This document shows positions 15,303 through 22,994 of a DNA stretch of 33,693 nucleotides, one piece after another. Location: NCBI GenBank assembly GCA_025451395.1, contig JANWKM010000073.1:1-33693 (forward strand), given 5' to 3'. Source of the DNA: Ilumatobacteraceae bacterium. Lineage in GTDB: Bacteria > Actinomycetota > Acidimicrobiia > Acidimicrobiales > Ilumatobacteraceae. The position numbers were made by a program, and so were the translations under genes. Within the stretch, counting starts at the first letter, position 1. Every line of letters begins with the position of its first letter. The notes under the pieces are model-generated. The model saw only the letters and a program-made list of their open reading frames with translations. It was not told the DNA's origin and did not search any database.

Positions 15303-15910
15303 AACGCGCTTTGGCACTCGGTGTTGCCATCGTCGCGATCGCGTCCGGCTGCGGCATTGCATCCGACGACGGCCCGCGCGACATCCCCGCCGCCGATCAG
15401 GTCGAGCTCGGCATCGGAGGCGACAGCAACGCGGGTGCGGCCATCGGCACGGCGCGTGTGTACTTCTTGTCACCCGAAGTAGTCGGGCAGGCAGCACTGC
15501 TCGAATCGGTCGCACGCGACGTGGCGGAGACACCGACCGCGCTGTTGCAAGCGTTGCTCGCCGGTCCGAACCAAACGGAGCAGGCGAATCAGTTCCGCAC
15601 TGCGCTACCGGTAGGAACCCAGTTGCTCGATGCCCGTCGACAGGGATTCATCCTGCGTGTCGATCTCTCGGCCGACGTGCTCGAGTTGTCTGGTCAGGTG
15701 CTCATCACTGCAATGGCGCAGATTGTGTACACGGCTTCCGAGATCGATGGTGTGCGCGGCGTGACGATCATGGTTGCCGGAGCTGATCAGCAATGGCCAG
15801 TCGGCAGCGGCGAACTGACCAGCACTCCCCTCACTGTCTACGACTACCCCGGCTTGGTGCCCTCGTCGCAACCCGACTACCCAGCGTTCCCATCGCCCAG
15901 CAACGCCTAA
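15299..15910 (+). CDS. GerMN-domain lipoprotein (short LpqB-like)
   Basis: A 203-residue lipoprotein. The signal MKRALALGVAIVAIASGC ends in a lipobox with Cys18. The mature part is one GerMN domain: ARVYFLSPE, then an ALLQALLAGPN helix, FRTALPVGTQLLDAR and LRVDLSADVLELSG, ending VRGVTIMVAGADQQWPVGSG. In LpqB of mycobacteria, GerMN domains are followed by a beta-propeller; that part is absent here, and the protein ends with a Pro/Ser-rich tail. Position after the regulator and kinase and the ATGA overlap with the kinase suggest it tunes MtrB-like signalling at the outer face of the membrane. Its stop overlaps the convergent phosphofructokinase stop by four bases (CTAA). Confidence 0.85.
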   Translation: MKRALALGVAIVAIASGCGIASDDGPRDIPAADQVELGIGGDSNAGAAIGTARVYFLSPEVVGQAALLESVARDVAETPTALLQALLAGPNQTEQANQFRTALPVGTQLLDARRQGFILRVDLSADVLELSGQVLITAMAQIVYTASEIDGVRGVTIMVAGADQQWPVGSGELTSTPLTVYDYPGLVPSSQPDYPAFPSPSNA

Positions 15911-16941
15911 CCAAAAAAGACTGCTGCGACTTCGTGGTAGAGGTGCATGTCGACCGGGCGAGTTTGGCCCACCGTGTCGGCAAGTGGAGCGGTGATTATC
16001 TCGCCGCCGCGCAGCACAACCATTTGCCCCCACGCTTCGACGTGGACGGCATCGATGGCCGCGACGCCATAGCGCGTGCTGAGTACACGATCGAAAGCGG
16101 TCGGTGTGCCACCGCGTTGGATGTGACCGAGCAGCACCATGCGACTCTCGAAGCCGGTGAGTTGTTCGATCGCGTTTGCAATTGTCTCCGCAACGCCACC
16201 AAGTCGCACATGCCCGAATTCGTCGTACACCTTGTCGCGTCGGTTCATCGTGCCCTCGAGGGGCTCGGCGCCTTCGGCAACGACGACGATCGATGCATAG
16301 CGTCCGCGCTCGTGGCGGCTGCGCAGCTGCGCACATACCGCTTCGATGTCGAACGGCTGCTCGGGAATGAGGATGGCGGTCGCACCACCAGCGATTCCGG
16401 CGTATGTTGCGATCCATCCGCTATGGCGACCCATCACCTCCACGACCATTACGCGATCGTGACTCTCGGCCGTGGTGTGCAGCCGGTCGATCGCATCGGT
16501 TGCGATCTGAACGGCGGTGTTGAACCCGAAAGTCATGTCGGTACCGACGACATCGTTGTCGATCGTCTTCGGGACTCCGACAATCGGAAGCGCGTGCTCG
16601 GCGTGCAGCTTGCACGCGACTGAGAGCGAACCATTGCCACCGATCACCACCAGCGCGTCGAGCTGCATTTCTTTGAACGTCGCGAGCACTTCCTGCACAC
16701 CATCGGCGCGGTCGTATGGGCTCCCCCGCCGGGTGCCAAGCATGGTGCCGCCCTTGGGCAGCATGCCGCGCAACGAGGAAACGTTCAGCTCGGTGAAGCG
16801 TCGCTCGCGCACGCCATCCCAAGCATCGTGAAAGCCGATCAATTCGTCGCCGTAGACCAATTCGCCCTTGCGAACCACGGCGCGGATAGCCGCGTTGAGG
16901 CCAGGGCAGTCGCCCCCACCTGTCAGAATGCCGACGCGCAT
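15907..16941 (-). CDS. pfkA: 6-phosphofructokinase, group III type
   Basis: A 344-residue phosphofructokinase. It has TGGGDCPGLNAAIR at the N-terminus, GGNGSL at 101-106, PKTIDNDVVGTD with catalytic Asp128, and MGRHSGWIA and GHIQRGGTPTAFDR in the sugar-binding half. The residue after GG-N is Gly104, which family knowledge associates with ATP rather than pyrophosphate as donor, while Lys125 in PKTID is common in actinobacterial and PPi-type clades. The Mg-binding Asp of GGDG is replaced by Asn103 (codon AAT). ATG 16941 has TACGAT 6 nt upstream. The gene is convergent with the lipoprotein gene and overlaps it by four bases. It carries out the committed step of glycolysis. Confidence 0.93.
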   Translation of the reverse strand: MRVGILTGGGDCPGLNAAIRAVVRKGELVYGDELIGFHDAWDGVRERRFTELNVSSLRGMLPKGGTMLGTRRGSPYDRADGVQEVLATFKEMQLDALVVIGGNGSLSVACKLHAEHALPIVGVPKTIDNDVVGTDMTFGFNTAVQIATDAIDRLHTTAESHDRVMVVEVMGRHSGWIATYAGIAGGATAILIPEQPFDIEAVCAQLRSRHERGRYASIVVVAEGAEPLEGTMNRRDKVYDEFGHVRLGGVAETIANAIEQLTGFESRMVLLGHIQRGGTPTAFDRVLSTRYGVAAIDAVHVEAWGQMVVLRGGEIITAPLADTVGQTRPVDMHLYHEVAAVFFG

Positions 16942-16953
16942 GGGAAAATCGTA
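16942..16953 (-). promoter_or_regulatory. Leaderless promoter -10 of pfkA
   Basis: TACGAT at 16948-16953 (minus strand) lies 6 nt before the pfkA ATG. It matches the TANNNT -10 seen at other genes here. No -35 at normal spacing is convincing. The gap to the divergent membrane protein gene is only 51 bp. Confidence 0.45.
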
Positions 16954-16992
16954 CGGCTCAACCGACCAAGAACGACAGGGTGTTGACTGGGA

Positions 16993-17343
16993 ATGAAGTG
17001 GGATTCTTCGCGGACCGTTCCGTGGAAGCGGTTGAGCATTGAATGGCTGATCGTCGCGGTGATCGTTGCCATCGTGTCGTTCTCGGCCACTGATAACCGC
17101 TCGCCAACGAGCTATGTATCCCTGCTGCTGGGCGGGGTCGTGTACCTCGCCGTCGGTGCCGTGATGGCCAAGTTCGGCTATCAACGCAAGTCGTTGAAGC
17201 AAATGCGCGCCGAGGTAGCCGCTGCTCCGCGACGCGCGACCCAAGAAAAAAGCGCAGCGTCGCCGACGGTGCGGCCGAGGCCAGCACCGACGAAACGAAC
17301 CTCGGGTGGCCCTGGGCACCGGCCAGCCAAGCGCCGCCGATGA
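16993..17343 (+). CDS. Small membrane protein with basic tail
   Basis: A 116-residue protein. The N-terminal half holds two hydrophobic helices (about 18-32 and 42-59) and the C-terminal half is a Lys/Arg/Pro/Ala-rich tail ending RPAKRRR, probably cytosolic and disordered. I recognise no family. Its stop overlaps the ATG of glycerol kinase (ATGA), so it is translationally coupled to glpK. A role linked to glycerol uptake is possible, but two helices are too few for an MIP facilitator and there is no NPA motif, so none is claimed. Confidence 0.72.
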   Translation: MKWDSSRTVPWKRLSIEWLIVAVIVAIVSFSATDNRSPTSYVSLLLGGVVYLAVGAVMAKFGYQRKSLKQMRAEVAAAPRRATQEKSAASPTVRPRPAPTKRTSGGPGHRPAKRRR

Positions 17344-18857
17344 GCACGCCAGGCCGTTGTGTGATCGCGATCGATGCAGGTACGACCGGCGTGCGCAGTC
17401 GGGCGATCTTCGCCAAAGGAAGTAGCAACGATCCCACAATCCCGTCGTACCGCGAGTTCACACAGCACTTCCCCGAGCCCGGTTGGATCGAGCACGACGC
17501 CATGGAGATTTGGAATGCCGTCAAGGAAACGTTAAACGACGTCGTGCAACGCATCGGTGTCGGCAACGTCGCCGCCATCGGAATCACCAACCACCGCGAG
17601 ACCGTGCTTGCCTGGAACCGGCGCACCGGTGTGCCGTACGGAACCGCCATCGTCTGGCAGGACAGGCGCACCGCCGCGCGCTGCGATCAACTCGCCGCCG
17701 ACGGTTTGTTGGCGAAGGTCCGCGAAACGACCGGGTTGGTTCTCGATCCTTACTTCTCAGGCTCGAAGGTCGAATGGTTGCTCGCCAATCGCTCGATCCC
17801 CATCGACGACGATCTGGCTATCGGCACGATTGACGCGTGGCTGCTCTGGAACCTGACCGGCGGTTCGGTGCACGCCACCGACCCGTCGAACGCGAGCCGC
17901 ACGATGCTGTTCGACATTCGCAATCTGCAATGGAGCGCCGAGATGTGCGCCATGTTCGGCGTTCCGATGTCGGCGCTGCCGGTAGTCATGCCATCGAGTG
18001 GTCGCTTCGGCGTCACGTCCGACGCGTGCGGAGTGCCCGCCGGCATTCCGATCTCGGGCATCGCTGGCGATCAACAAGCCGCTCTCTTCGGTCAGGCTTG
18101 TTTTGCGACGGGCATGGCGAAGAACACCTACGGCACGGGCAGCTTCATTTTGCTCAACGTTGGCCAACAGTGCCCGCCCGTAGCGGAGGGAATGCTCACG
18201 ACTGTGGCCTGGACTATGGGGGGAAACGGCACGGTCGCTGACGGATCGACGACCTACGCGCTCGAGGGTGCAATCTTCGTCACCGGCGCGGCGGTGCAGT
18301 GGCTGCGCGACGGGCTCGGCGTGATCAAGAGCGCAGCCGAGGTTGGTCCGCTGGCCGCATCGGTCTCCGACAACGGCGGCGTCTATCTCGTGCCCGCATT
18401 CGCCGGCCTCGGTAGCCCGTGGTGGGATCCGTACGCGCGCGGCACAATCGTCGGCATCACCCGCGGCAGCACGAAGGCGCACCTCGCACGCGCAGTCGTC
18501 GAGGCGATGGCGTATCAGACGCGCGATGCGATGGACGCGATGGCGGCGGCGGCCGGCGTCGAGATGAGCGATCTGCGCGTCGACGGCGGCGCTTCGGCCA
18601 TGGACGACATGCTGCAGTTCCAGGCCGATCAGTTAGGCGTCACGGTCCGCCGCCCAGTCGATCAAGAAACGACTGCGCTCGGAGCCGCGTATCTCGCGGG
18701 GTTGGCCGAGGGGGTGTGGCCGTCGCTCGATGCGATTGCGGCCGAGTGGTCGGTGGAGGCTGTGTTCAAACCCGCACCCGATCGAACGCTTGCCGATCTC
18801 GGTCATGCAACCTGGCGACGGGCAGTAGATCGTTCGCGCGATTGGGTAAGTCACTAA
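17340..18857 (+). CDS. glpK: Glycerol kinase
   Basis: A 505-residue FGGY-family kinase of the usual glycerol kinase length. It has IAIDAGTTGVRSRAIF (phosphate loop), TNHRETVLAWNRRTG (usually TNQRET), AIVWQDRRT, DPYFSGSKVEWLL, GIAGDQQAALFGQ, KNTYGTGSF and VDGGASAMDDMLQFQADQLG. Glycerol is phosphorylated to glycerol-3-phosphate with ATP; the glpD-like dehydrogenase at the right end of the window would take the product to dihydroxyacetone phosphate. It is coupled to the small membrane protein upstream and followed 16 bp later by the DUF1989 gene. No glycerol facilitator gene is nearby. Confidence 0.95.
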   Translation: MSTPGRCVIAIDAGTTGVRSRAIFAKGSSNDPTIPSYREFTQHFPEPGWIEHDAMEIWNAVKETLNDVVQRIGVGNVAAIGITNHRETVLAWNRRTGVPYGTAIVWQDRRTAARCDQLAADGLLAKVRETTGLVLDPYFSGSKVEWLLANRSIPIDDDLAIGTIDAWLLWNLTGGSVHATDPSNASRTMLFDIRNLQWSAEMCAMFGVPMSALPVVMPSSGRFGVTSDACGVPAGIPISGIAGDQQAALFGQACFATGMAKNTYGTGSFILLNVGQQCPPVAEGMLTTVAWTMGGNGTVADGSTTYALEGAIFVTGAAVQWLRDGLGVIKSAAEVGPLAASVSDNGGVYLVPAFAGLGSPWWDPYARGTIVGITRGSTKAHLARAVVEAMAYQTRDAMDAMAAAAGVEMSDLRVDGGASAMDDMLQFQADQLGVTVRRPVDQETTALGAAYLAGLAEGVWPSLDAIAAEWSVEAVFKPAPDRTLADLGHATWRRAVDRSRDWVSH

Positions 18858-18873
18858 TGAAAGGAAAAACGTT

Positions 18874-19473
18874 ATGACCAGCACAGTTGTTCCTGGTGGC
18901 CACGGACGGGCAGTTCGAGTGAAGTCTGGACAGACGGTCCGCGTCGTCAACACGCACGGAACGCAGGTCGTCGACTTCTGGGCGATTCGCGCCGACCGAC
19001 CCGAGATCGCCATGTCGATGCAGCACTCGCGCATTCCGTGGCGCAACCTCCGTCCACATCCGGGTGATGGCATGCTCGATGAAGAACGCTCGACGATCAT
19101 GATCCTCACCGAGGACACAAGCCCAGGTGTGCACGACACGGTCATCGCCGCGTGTGATCCGTTTCGGTACGCGCAACTCGGCGCTGCGCCCGATCATCGA
19201 TCATGCTGTGGCAACTTCACCGAGGCGTTGGCCGAGCTTGGGGTTGCGCGCAAAGCGGCGGTGCCGGCACCGCTCAACCTCTTCATGAACATTCCGTGGG
19301 ACTCCGAAGGCAACATCGAATTCCTGCCAACGGTCTCGGCCGCTGGTGACAGCGTGACGTTTCAAGCGGAGGTCGACCTCATCGTCATCGCATCCGCCTG
19401 CCCGATGGACATTGTGCCGATCAACGGTCCCGGCGGAGGCAAGCCCGTCGACGTCGAACTGATTGTCGAGTAA
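18874..19473 (+). CDS. DUF1989 / urea-carboxylase-associated family protein
   Basis: A 199-residue protein of the DUF1989 family, seen elsewhere next to urea carboxylase (urea amidolyase) genes. Family landmarks are GTQVVDFWAI, SMQHSR, DTVIAACDPFRYAQLG, HRSCCGNFTEAL, LNLFMNIPWDSEGNIEFLP and CPMDIVPING. A metal-binding, cupin-like fold with conserved Cys and His is plausible, but the reaction is not known to me. The start has a strong AAAGGA ribosome binding site. No urea carboxylase or allophanate hydrolase lies in the window; instead it sits between glycerol kinase and pyrophosphatase, so its usual partner is missing here. Confidence 0.85.
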   Translation: MTSTVVPGGHGRAVRVKSGQTVRVVNTHGTQVVDFWAIRADRPEIAMSMQHSRIPWRNLRPHPGDGMLDEERSTIMILTEDTSPGVHDTVIAACDPFRYAQLGAAPDHRSCCGNFTEALAELGVARKAAVPAPLNLFMNIPWDSEGNIEFLPTVSAAGDSVTFQAEVDLIVIASACPMDIVPINGPGGGKPVDVELIVE

Positions 19474-19478
19474 CCCTC

Positions 19479-19985
19479 TTGACCAAGCCGCTGGAACCCG
19501 ACTGCATCCACGTGGTCATAGAGATTCCGCGTGGCAGTCGCAACAAGTACGAGATCGATCACGATAACGGCCGCATCTTCCTCGATCGCAGGCTCTTCAC
19601 CGCAACCACCTATCCAGCCGACTACGGCTTCATTCCCGAGACACTCGGCGGCGACGGCGATCCCCTTGACGCGCTCGTGCTGTTGGAGGACCCCGTGTAT
19701 CCGGGCGTGTGGGTGCAGGCACGCCCGGTCGGAGTCCTGTATATGCGCGACGAAGCCGGAGAGGACGCCAAGATCCTCTGCGTACCACCCAGCGAGCCGC
19801 GCTGGCAGGCCGTACACGACATCGCTGACCTGACACCGCAGCTTGTGCAAGAGATCAAACACTTCTTCGAGGTGTACAAAGCGCTCGAGCCCGACAAGAC
19901 GTCGTCGACGACCGGACTGGCCGGCCGCGAAGCCGCGTGGGACGAGATTCGCCAAGCTCGTGCCAACTTCCGCCCGAAAACCTGA
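19479..19985 (+). CDS. ppa: Inorganic pyrophosphatase
   Basis: A 168-residue family I soluble inorganic pyrophosphatase. It has IEIPRGSRNKYEIDHDNG, FLDRRLFTATTYPADYGFIPETL and the core metal-binding signature DGDPLDALVLLEDPVYPG. Length and motifs match bacterial type I enzymes, which hydrolyse PPi from biosynthetic reactions. The start is TTG 19479, six bases after the DUF1989 stop; no other start gives the full conserved N-terminus and no good Shine-Dalgarno is seen, so translation may depend on coupling. It is convergent with the ROK glucokinase gene, 17 bp away. Confidence 0.94.
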   Translation: MTKPLEPDCIHVVIEIPRGSRNKYEIDHDNGRIFLDRRLFTATTYPADYGFIPETLGGDGDPLDALVLLEDPVYPGVWVQARPVGVLYMRDEAGEDAKILCVPPSEPRWQAVHDIADLTPQLVQEIKHFFEVYKALEPDKTSSTTGLAGREAAWDEIRQARANFRPKT

Positions 19986-20002
19986 ACCCATCAACGGAAC
20001 GC

Positions 20003-20935
20003 TTAGTGCAGGTCGGCGAGCATGGCGGCACCGATCGCGCCAGCGCGTTCGCCGAGTTGGGCGAAGACGAGCGCGGGGTGCGGGCGAAGATCGGGGGCGT
20101 AGAGCAATTCGCCGAACCAGTGCCGGATCGGTGCCAGGAACACATCGGCGCCGACAGCGAGACCACCACCGAGTACGAACATTGCAGGATCGAGAATGTT
20201 GGTCAGGTTGACGAGACCGAGCGCTACCCAGCGGCCGTAGTCGTCGACGACGGCCAACGCATCGGTGTCGCCCTCGCGTGCCGCACCGGTGACGTGTTCA
20301 CCGCGCACATCTCCTGGCTTGCCACCCGCCAACTCGATCGCGCGCGCAACCCCCTGGCCATCGTGCGCGCTGTGCGCGAGCCACGCGAGACCAGCACCCG
20401 ACGCGTAACGCTCCCAACAACCGCGACGACCGCAGAGACATGGCCGGCCATCGGGGTCGACCACCATGTGGCCGATCTCGCCGGTGAAACCATTTGCTCC
20501 GCGAATCAGCACGCCACCGGCGATCACGCCACCGCCGATGCCGGTACCAAGCGTGACCATGACGACATCGTCGACACCGCGTGCGGCACCGACCTTCCAT
20601 TCCGCAGCACCGGCGCAGGTGGCATCGCTGTCGACATACACGAAACAACCAAACTCCTTGCCGAGTAATTCACCAACACGCAGATTCTTGATCTCAACAA
20701 GGTTCGGTGCCGCCCGGATTACGCCGCTGCGATCGACAAGGCCAGGCATGCCGACACCAATCGAGTCCCACGGCTTCATCGACTGCGCGAGTTCGATGAC
20801 GGTTTGGATCAGCTCGTCGGGGTGCTGAGGCGTGGGGCGGCGTTGCTGGTCGATCACCGCGCCGTGTGCGTCGATCGCGACCGCCATGCACTTCGTGCCG
20901 CCGATATCGATGCCGAGCCGGCGCGACGAGTTCAT
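20003..20935 (-). CDS. ROK-family glucokinase
   Basis: A 310-residue ROK sugar kinase with all motifs intact: GIDIGGTKCMAVAID, catalytic Asp104 in VDSDATCAGAAEW, GTGIGGG, GEIGHMVVDPDG and the zinc motif CLCGRRGC. It is most like the actinobacterial glucokinase that makes glucose-6-phosphate, possibly using polyphosphate in relatives. It differs from the second ROK protein of the window, which lacks several of these residues. ATG 20935 overlaps the TGA of the SRPBCC gene (ATGA), so it is the last gene of a coupled pair. It fits with pfkA in sugar metabolism, though it is not in the same operon. Confidence 0.92.
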   Translation of the reverse strand: MNSSRRLGIDIGGTKCMAVAIDAHGAVIDQQRRPTPQHPDELIQTVIELAQSMKPWDSIGVGMPGLVDRSGVIRAAPNLVEIKNLRVGELLGKEFGCFVYVDSDATCAGAAEWKVGAARGVDDVVMVTLGTGIGGGVIAGGVLIRGANGFTGEIGHMVVDPDGRPCLCGRRGCWERYASGAGLAWLAHSAHDGQGVARAIELAGGKPGDVRGEHVTGAAREGDTDALAVVDDYGRWVALGLVNLTNILDPAMFVLGGGLAVGADVFLAPIRHWFGELLYAPDLRPHPALVFAQLGERAGAIGAAMLADLH

Positions 20936-21366
20936 GCCTCCGCGCGTGCCTTGAGTTCGCGGACCGTGTTGAGAATGCGCACTTCGGCGCGGCGCTTCAC
21001 GAAGCCGGGGAGCGGAACTACCAATTCGATCGCGAGGTCGTAGCGCACCTCGGTGCCACCGTTCGCCGCCGGCGAGATGTTGTACGCGCCGTCGATGGTG
21101 CGCATGATGTCGCCGCGCACCATATGCCACGCCAGCACGTTCGGTGCCTGCGAGTAGTCGTAGCTGAGCGTGTAGTGAGTGCTGCGGCCGAGCGCCGACG
21201 CTCGGAATTCGACCTGATCGGGCCTGCCCTCACCATCGCGCCCGCGAATGATGACGTCTTTGACGTCCTTGGCCCACTCGGGGTACCCCTCGAAGTCGCA
21301 CGCGATGGCCCATACCCGCTCGGGCGCCGCAGCGATGGTGATGGTCTGTGACGCCTTTTCTGCCAT
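20932..21366 (-). CDS. SRPBCC / START-like family protein
   Basis: A 144-residue protein of the SRPBCC (polyketide cyclase/START-like) superfamily. Its first strand and helix read ASQTITIAAAPERVWAIACDFEGYPEWAKDVKDVII, the usual opening of the family. A C-terminal amphipathic helix, FVKRRAEVRILNTVRELKARAE, follows. Such proteins bind a lipid or aromatic ligand in a hydrophobic cavity; no ligand can be named. The gene begins 17 bp after the small membrane protein and is coupled to the ROK glucokinase by a four-base overlap. A 14-bp tandem repeat lies just upstream. Confidence 0.87.
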   Translation of the reverse strand: MAEKASQTITIAAAPERVWAIACDFEGYPEWAKDVKDVIIRGRDGEGRPDQVEFRASALGRSTHYTLSYDYSQAPNVLAWHMVRGDIMRTIDGAYNISPAANGGTEVRYDLAIELVVPLPGFVKRRAEVRILNTVRELKARAEA

Positions 21367-21376
21367 GGAGATATGC

Positions 21377-21406
21377 CCGATCTTACGGTTGGCCGATCTT
21401 ACGGTT
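21377..21406. repeat. Tandem 14-bp repeat at the membrane-protein stop
   Basis: CCGATCTTACGGTT occurs twice, at 21377-21390 and 21393-21406 (period 16). On the minus strand the two copies read AACCGTAAGATCGG. The distal copy includes the stop codon of the membrane protein gene. Each copy carries TAAGAT, a -10-like string; the nearer one is 13 nt before the SRPBCC ATG. Recent local duplication is likely. Confidence 0.7.
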
Positions 21407-21865
21407 TGAGGGTTTCGCCGCCGAATTGACCCGCGGCCCGTAGGAACCGTACCTCGCAGCCCACGCTCCGTTCATGCCAATGCCGAACATCGGCACCAAG
21501 ACGCCGAAGGCCAGGGCGTTCAGTTGGCTGTCCTCGAGGCCGATCACTCCGACGGCGGCAGCGCCCAGCGAAGCGAGCACCTGCACAACCAACGACACGA
21601 GCAGTGCGCGTTTGACCGGCGGCGGTGCGGTCGCACCGGTGAGCAGGTAAAGGTTGGCGACACCAACCTCCTCGACGCGTGACCGCTCGAGCGCTGCGGC
21701 ATAGGCCCACAGCGTCGCGGTCACCCCGATGGCGAAAAGCGCTACCGAGATAACCGCAATCAGAATCTGTGCCGCGCGTTCCGTGCGCAACGGCACCGCA
21801 ATCGCCAGCGCGACGAGGAAGACACCGGTGCCGACTAGGTCTGCGCGCACGAGCCGTGAGTTCAC
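21383..21865 (-). CDS. Four-helix membrane protein
   Basis: A 160-residue protein with four hydrophobic helices, roughly 11-25, 34-55, 87-107 and 115-132. Between helix 2 and helix 3 is a conserved-looking soluble segment, AALERSRVEEVGVANLYLLTGATAPPPVKRAL. No family is recognised; the pattern resembles actinobacterial small conserved membrane proteins. The start is GTG 21865, only 4 bp after the PimB-like gene's stop, so it is co-transcribed with the glycosyltransferase. The C-terminal 10 residues are encoded inside the 14-bp tandem repeat and may have been altered by it. Confidence 0.78.
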   Translation of the reverse strand: MNSRLVRADLVGTGVFLVALAIAVPLRTERAAQILIAVISVALFAIGVTATLWAYAAALERSRVEEVGVANLYLLTGATAPPPVKRALLVSLVVQVLASLGAAAVGVIGLEDSQLNALAFGVLVPMFGIGMNGAWAARYGSYGPRVNSAAKPSNRKIGQP

Positions 21866-21869
21866 GGCG

Positions 21870-22994
21870 TCAGTCTGTCAGCGCGCCCAGTGCCACTCCT
21901 AGACGATGCGCCAGCACGTCGTAAGAGAATTCGTGCACTGCTCTATGGCGCGCAGCTGAACCCATCGCACGCGCGAGCACAGGGTCGTCGAGCAACGTCT
22001 CGAATGCAAAGGCGACGTCGCGCGGGTCTTCGGGGTGGCGCACGACGATGCCCGTACGCCCGTCGTCAACCGCCTCGGCAGCACCCCCCGAATCGCCGGC
22101 GACCTGCGGCACACCGCATGCCGCTGCCTCCAGGAACACGATGCCGAAGCCCTCTTGCTCCAAACCGCCCCAGCGGTTGCGACAGAGCATCGCGTACATG
22201 TCGGCGCATCCATACAGGCGGGGCAGGTCGTCGTTGTCGACCCGGCCGAGAAAGACAACGGGTGCTGCAAGCGAGATAGCGAGTTCGCGCAATCGCTTCT
22301 CGTCGCGCCCACTGCCTGAGATCGCGAGCACGAGTCGTGGACGGCGACCGCGCAGGATTGACGCCGCCCGAATGGCGGTGTCGAAACCCTTGCGCGGTAC
22401 CAGGCGGCTGATGCTGACGATGACTTCTGCATCCTCCGCGAACCCAAAGTGAGCGCGCGCCGACGATCGCTCGGCGTCGGTGAGTGGGCGGAAACGTTCG
22501 GTGTCGACACCTGGTGGCACGACGGTGATCGGCAACGTTCGCCCGGCGGCTTGCTCGGCTTCCCTGGCGGGATACCCGCCCGCAGCGACGACGTGGCGCG
22601 CACGTCGCAATACGTAGGCCAACGTTTGCTTGCTCAGCGGAAGGCGGCCGGGAACTGTCACCTCGGCACCGTGAAGCACGACGTCGTAGGGCAGCTTCAA
22701 CGAAGGCCCGACCAAGCCGAGCGGCAACGCAGGGTCGAGCACGACCAGGTCGGCGTTAACGGCGCGCGCCATGGTGTCGATATGTCGAACCATCCACGGA
22801 TGGGGCAGCAAGAACGGCTCACGTGTGCGCTCGATGTGGAACGGTTGCGCGGCGTCGAATTCGGCGGCACCGTGATACGGGCTGGTCAGCACCGCAAACG
22901 AATCCGGGGGCAACCGGCGCCACCACTCCCACAGCAACGATTGAATGCCGCCGATCTTCGGCGGGAAGTCGTTGGTGACGAGCAAATGCTTCAC
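21870..22994 (-). CDS. Family 4 glycosyltransferase, PimB-like
   Basis: A 374-residue GT-B fold, GT4-family glycosyltransferase. N-terminal signature: LLVTNDFPPKIGGIQSLLWEWWRRLP. C-terminal GDP-sugar site: VSRLVPRKGFDTAIRA, then the GT4 E-x7-E motif in EGFGIVFLEAAACGVPQVAGDSGG. The nearest relatives I know are the mycobacterial and corynebacterial phosphatidylinositol mannosyltransferase PimB and related MgtA. It would add mannose to a lipid acceptor on the cytosolic membrane face. The start is GTG 22994, overlapping the QueG stop (GTGA); the longer upstream frame is spurious. The membrane protein gene follows 4 bp later. Confidence 0.9.
   Translation of the reverse strand: MKHLLVTNDFPPKIGGIQSLLWEWWRRLPPDSFAVLTSPYHGAAEFDAAQPFHIERTREPFLLPHPWMVRHIDTMARAVNADLVVLDPALPLGLVGPSLKLPYDVVLHGAEVTVPGRLPLSKQTLAYVLRRARHVVAAGGYPAREAEQAAGRTLPITVVPPGVDTERFRPLTDAERSSARAHFGFAEDAEVIVSISRLVPRKGFDTAIRAASILRGRRPRLVLAISGSGRDEKRLRELAISLAAPVVFLGRVDNDDLPRLYGCADMYAMLCRNRWGGLEQEGFGIVFLEAAACGVPQVAGDSGGAAEAVDDGRTGIVVRHPEDPRDVAFAFETLLDDPVLARAMGSAARHRAVHEFSYDVLAHRLGVALGALTD

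Noticed and set aside
16993-17343. Glycerol facilitator
   Set aside because: Only two helices and no NPA motif, despite being next to glpK.
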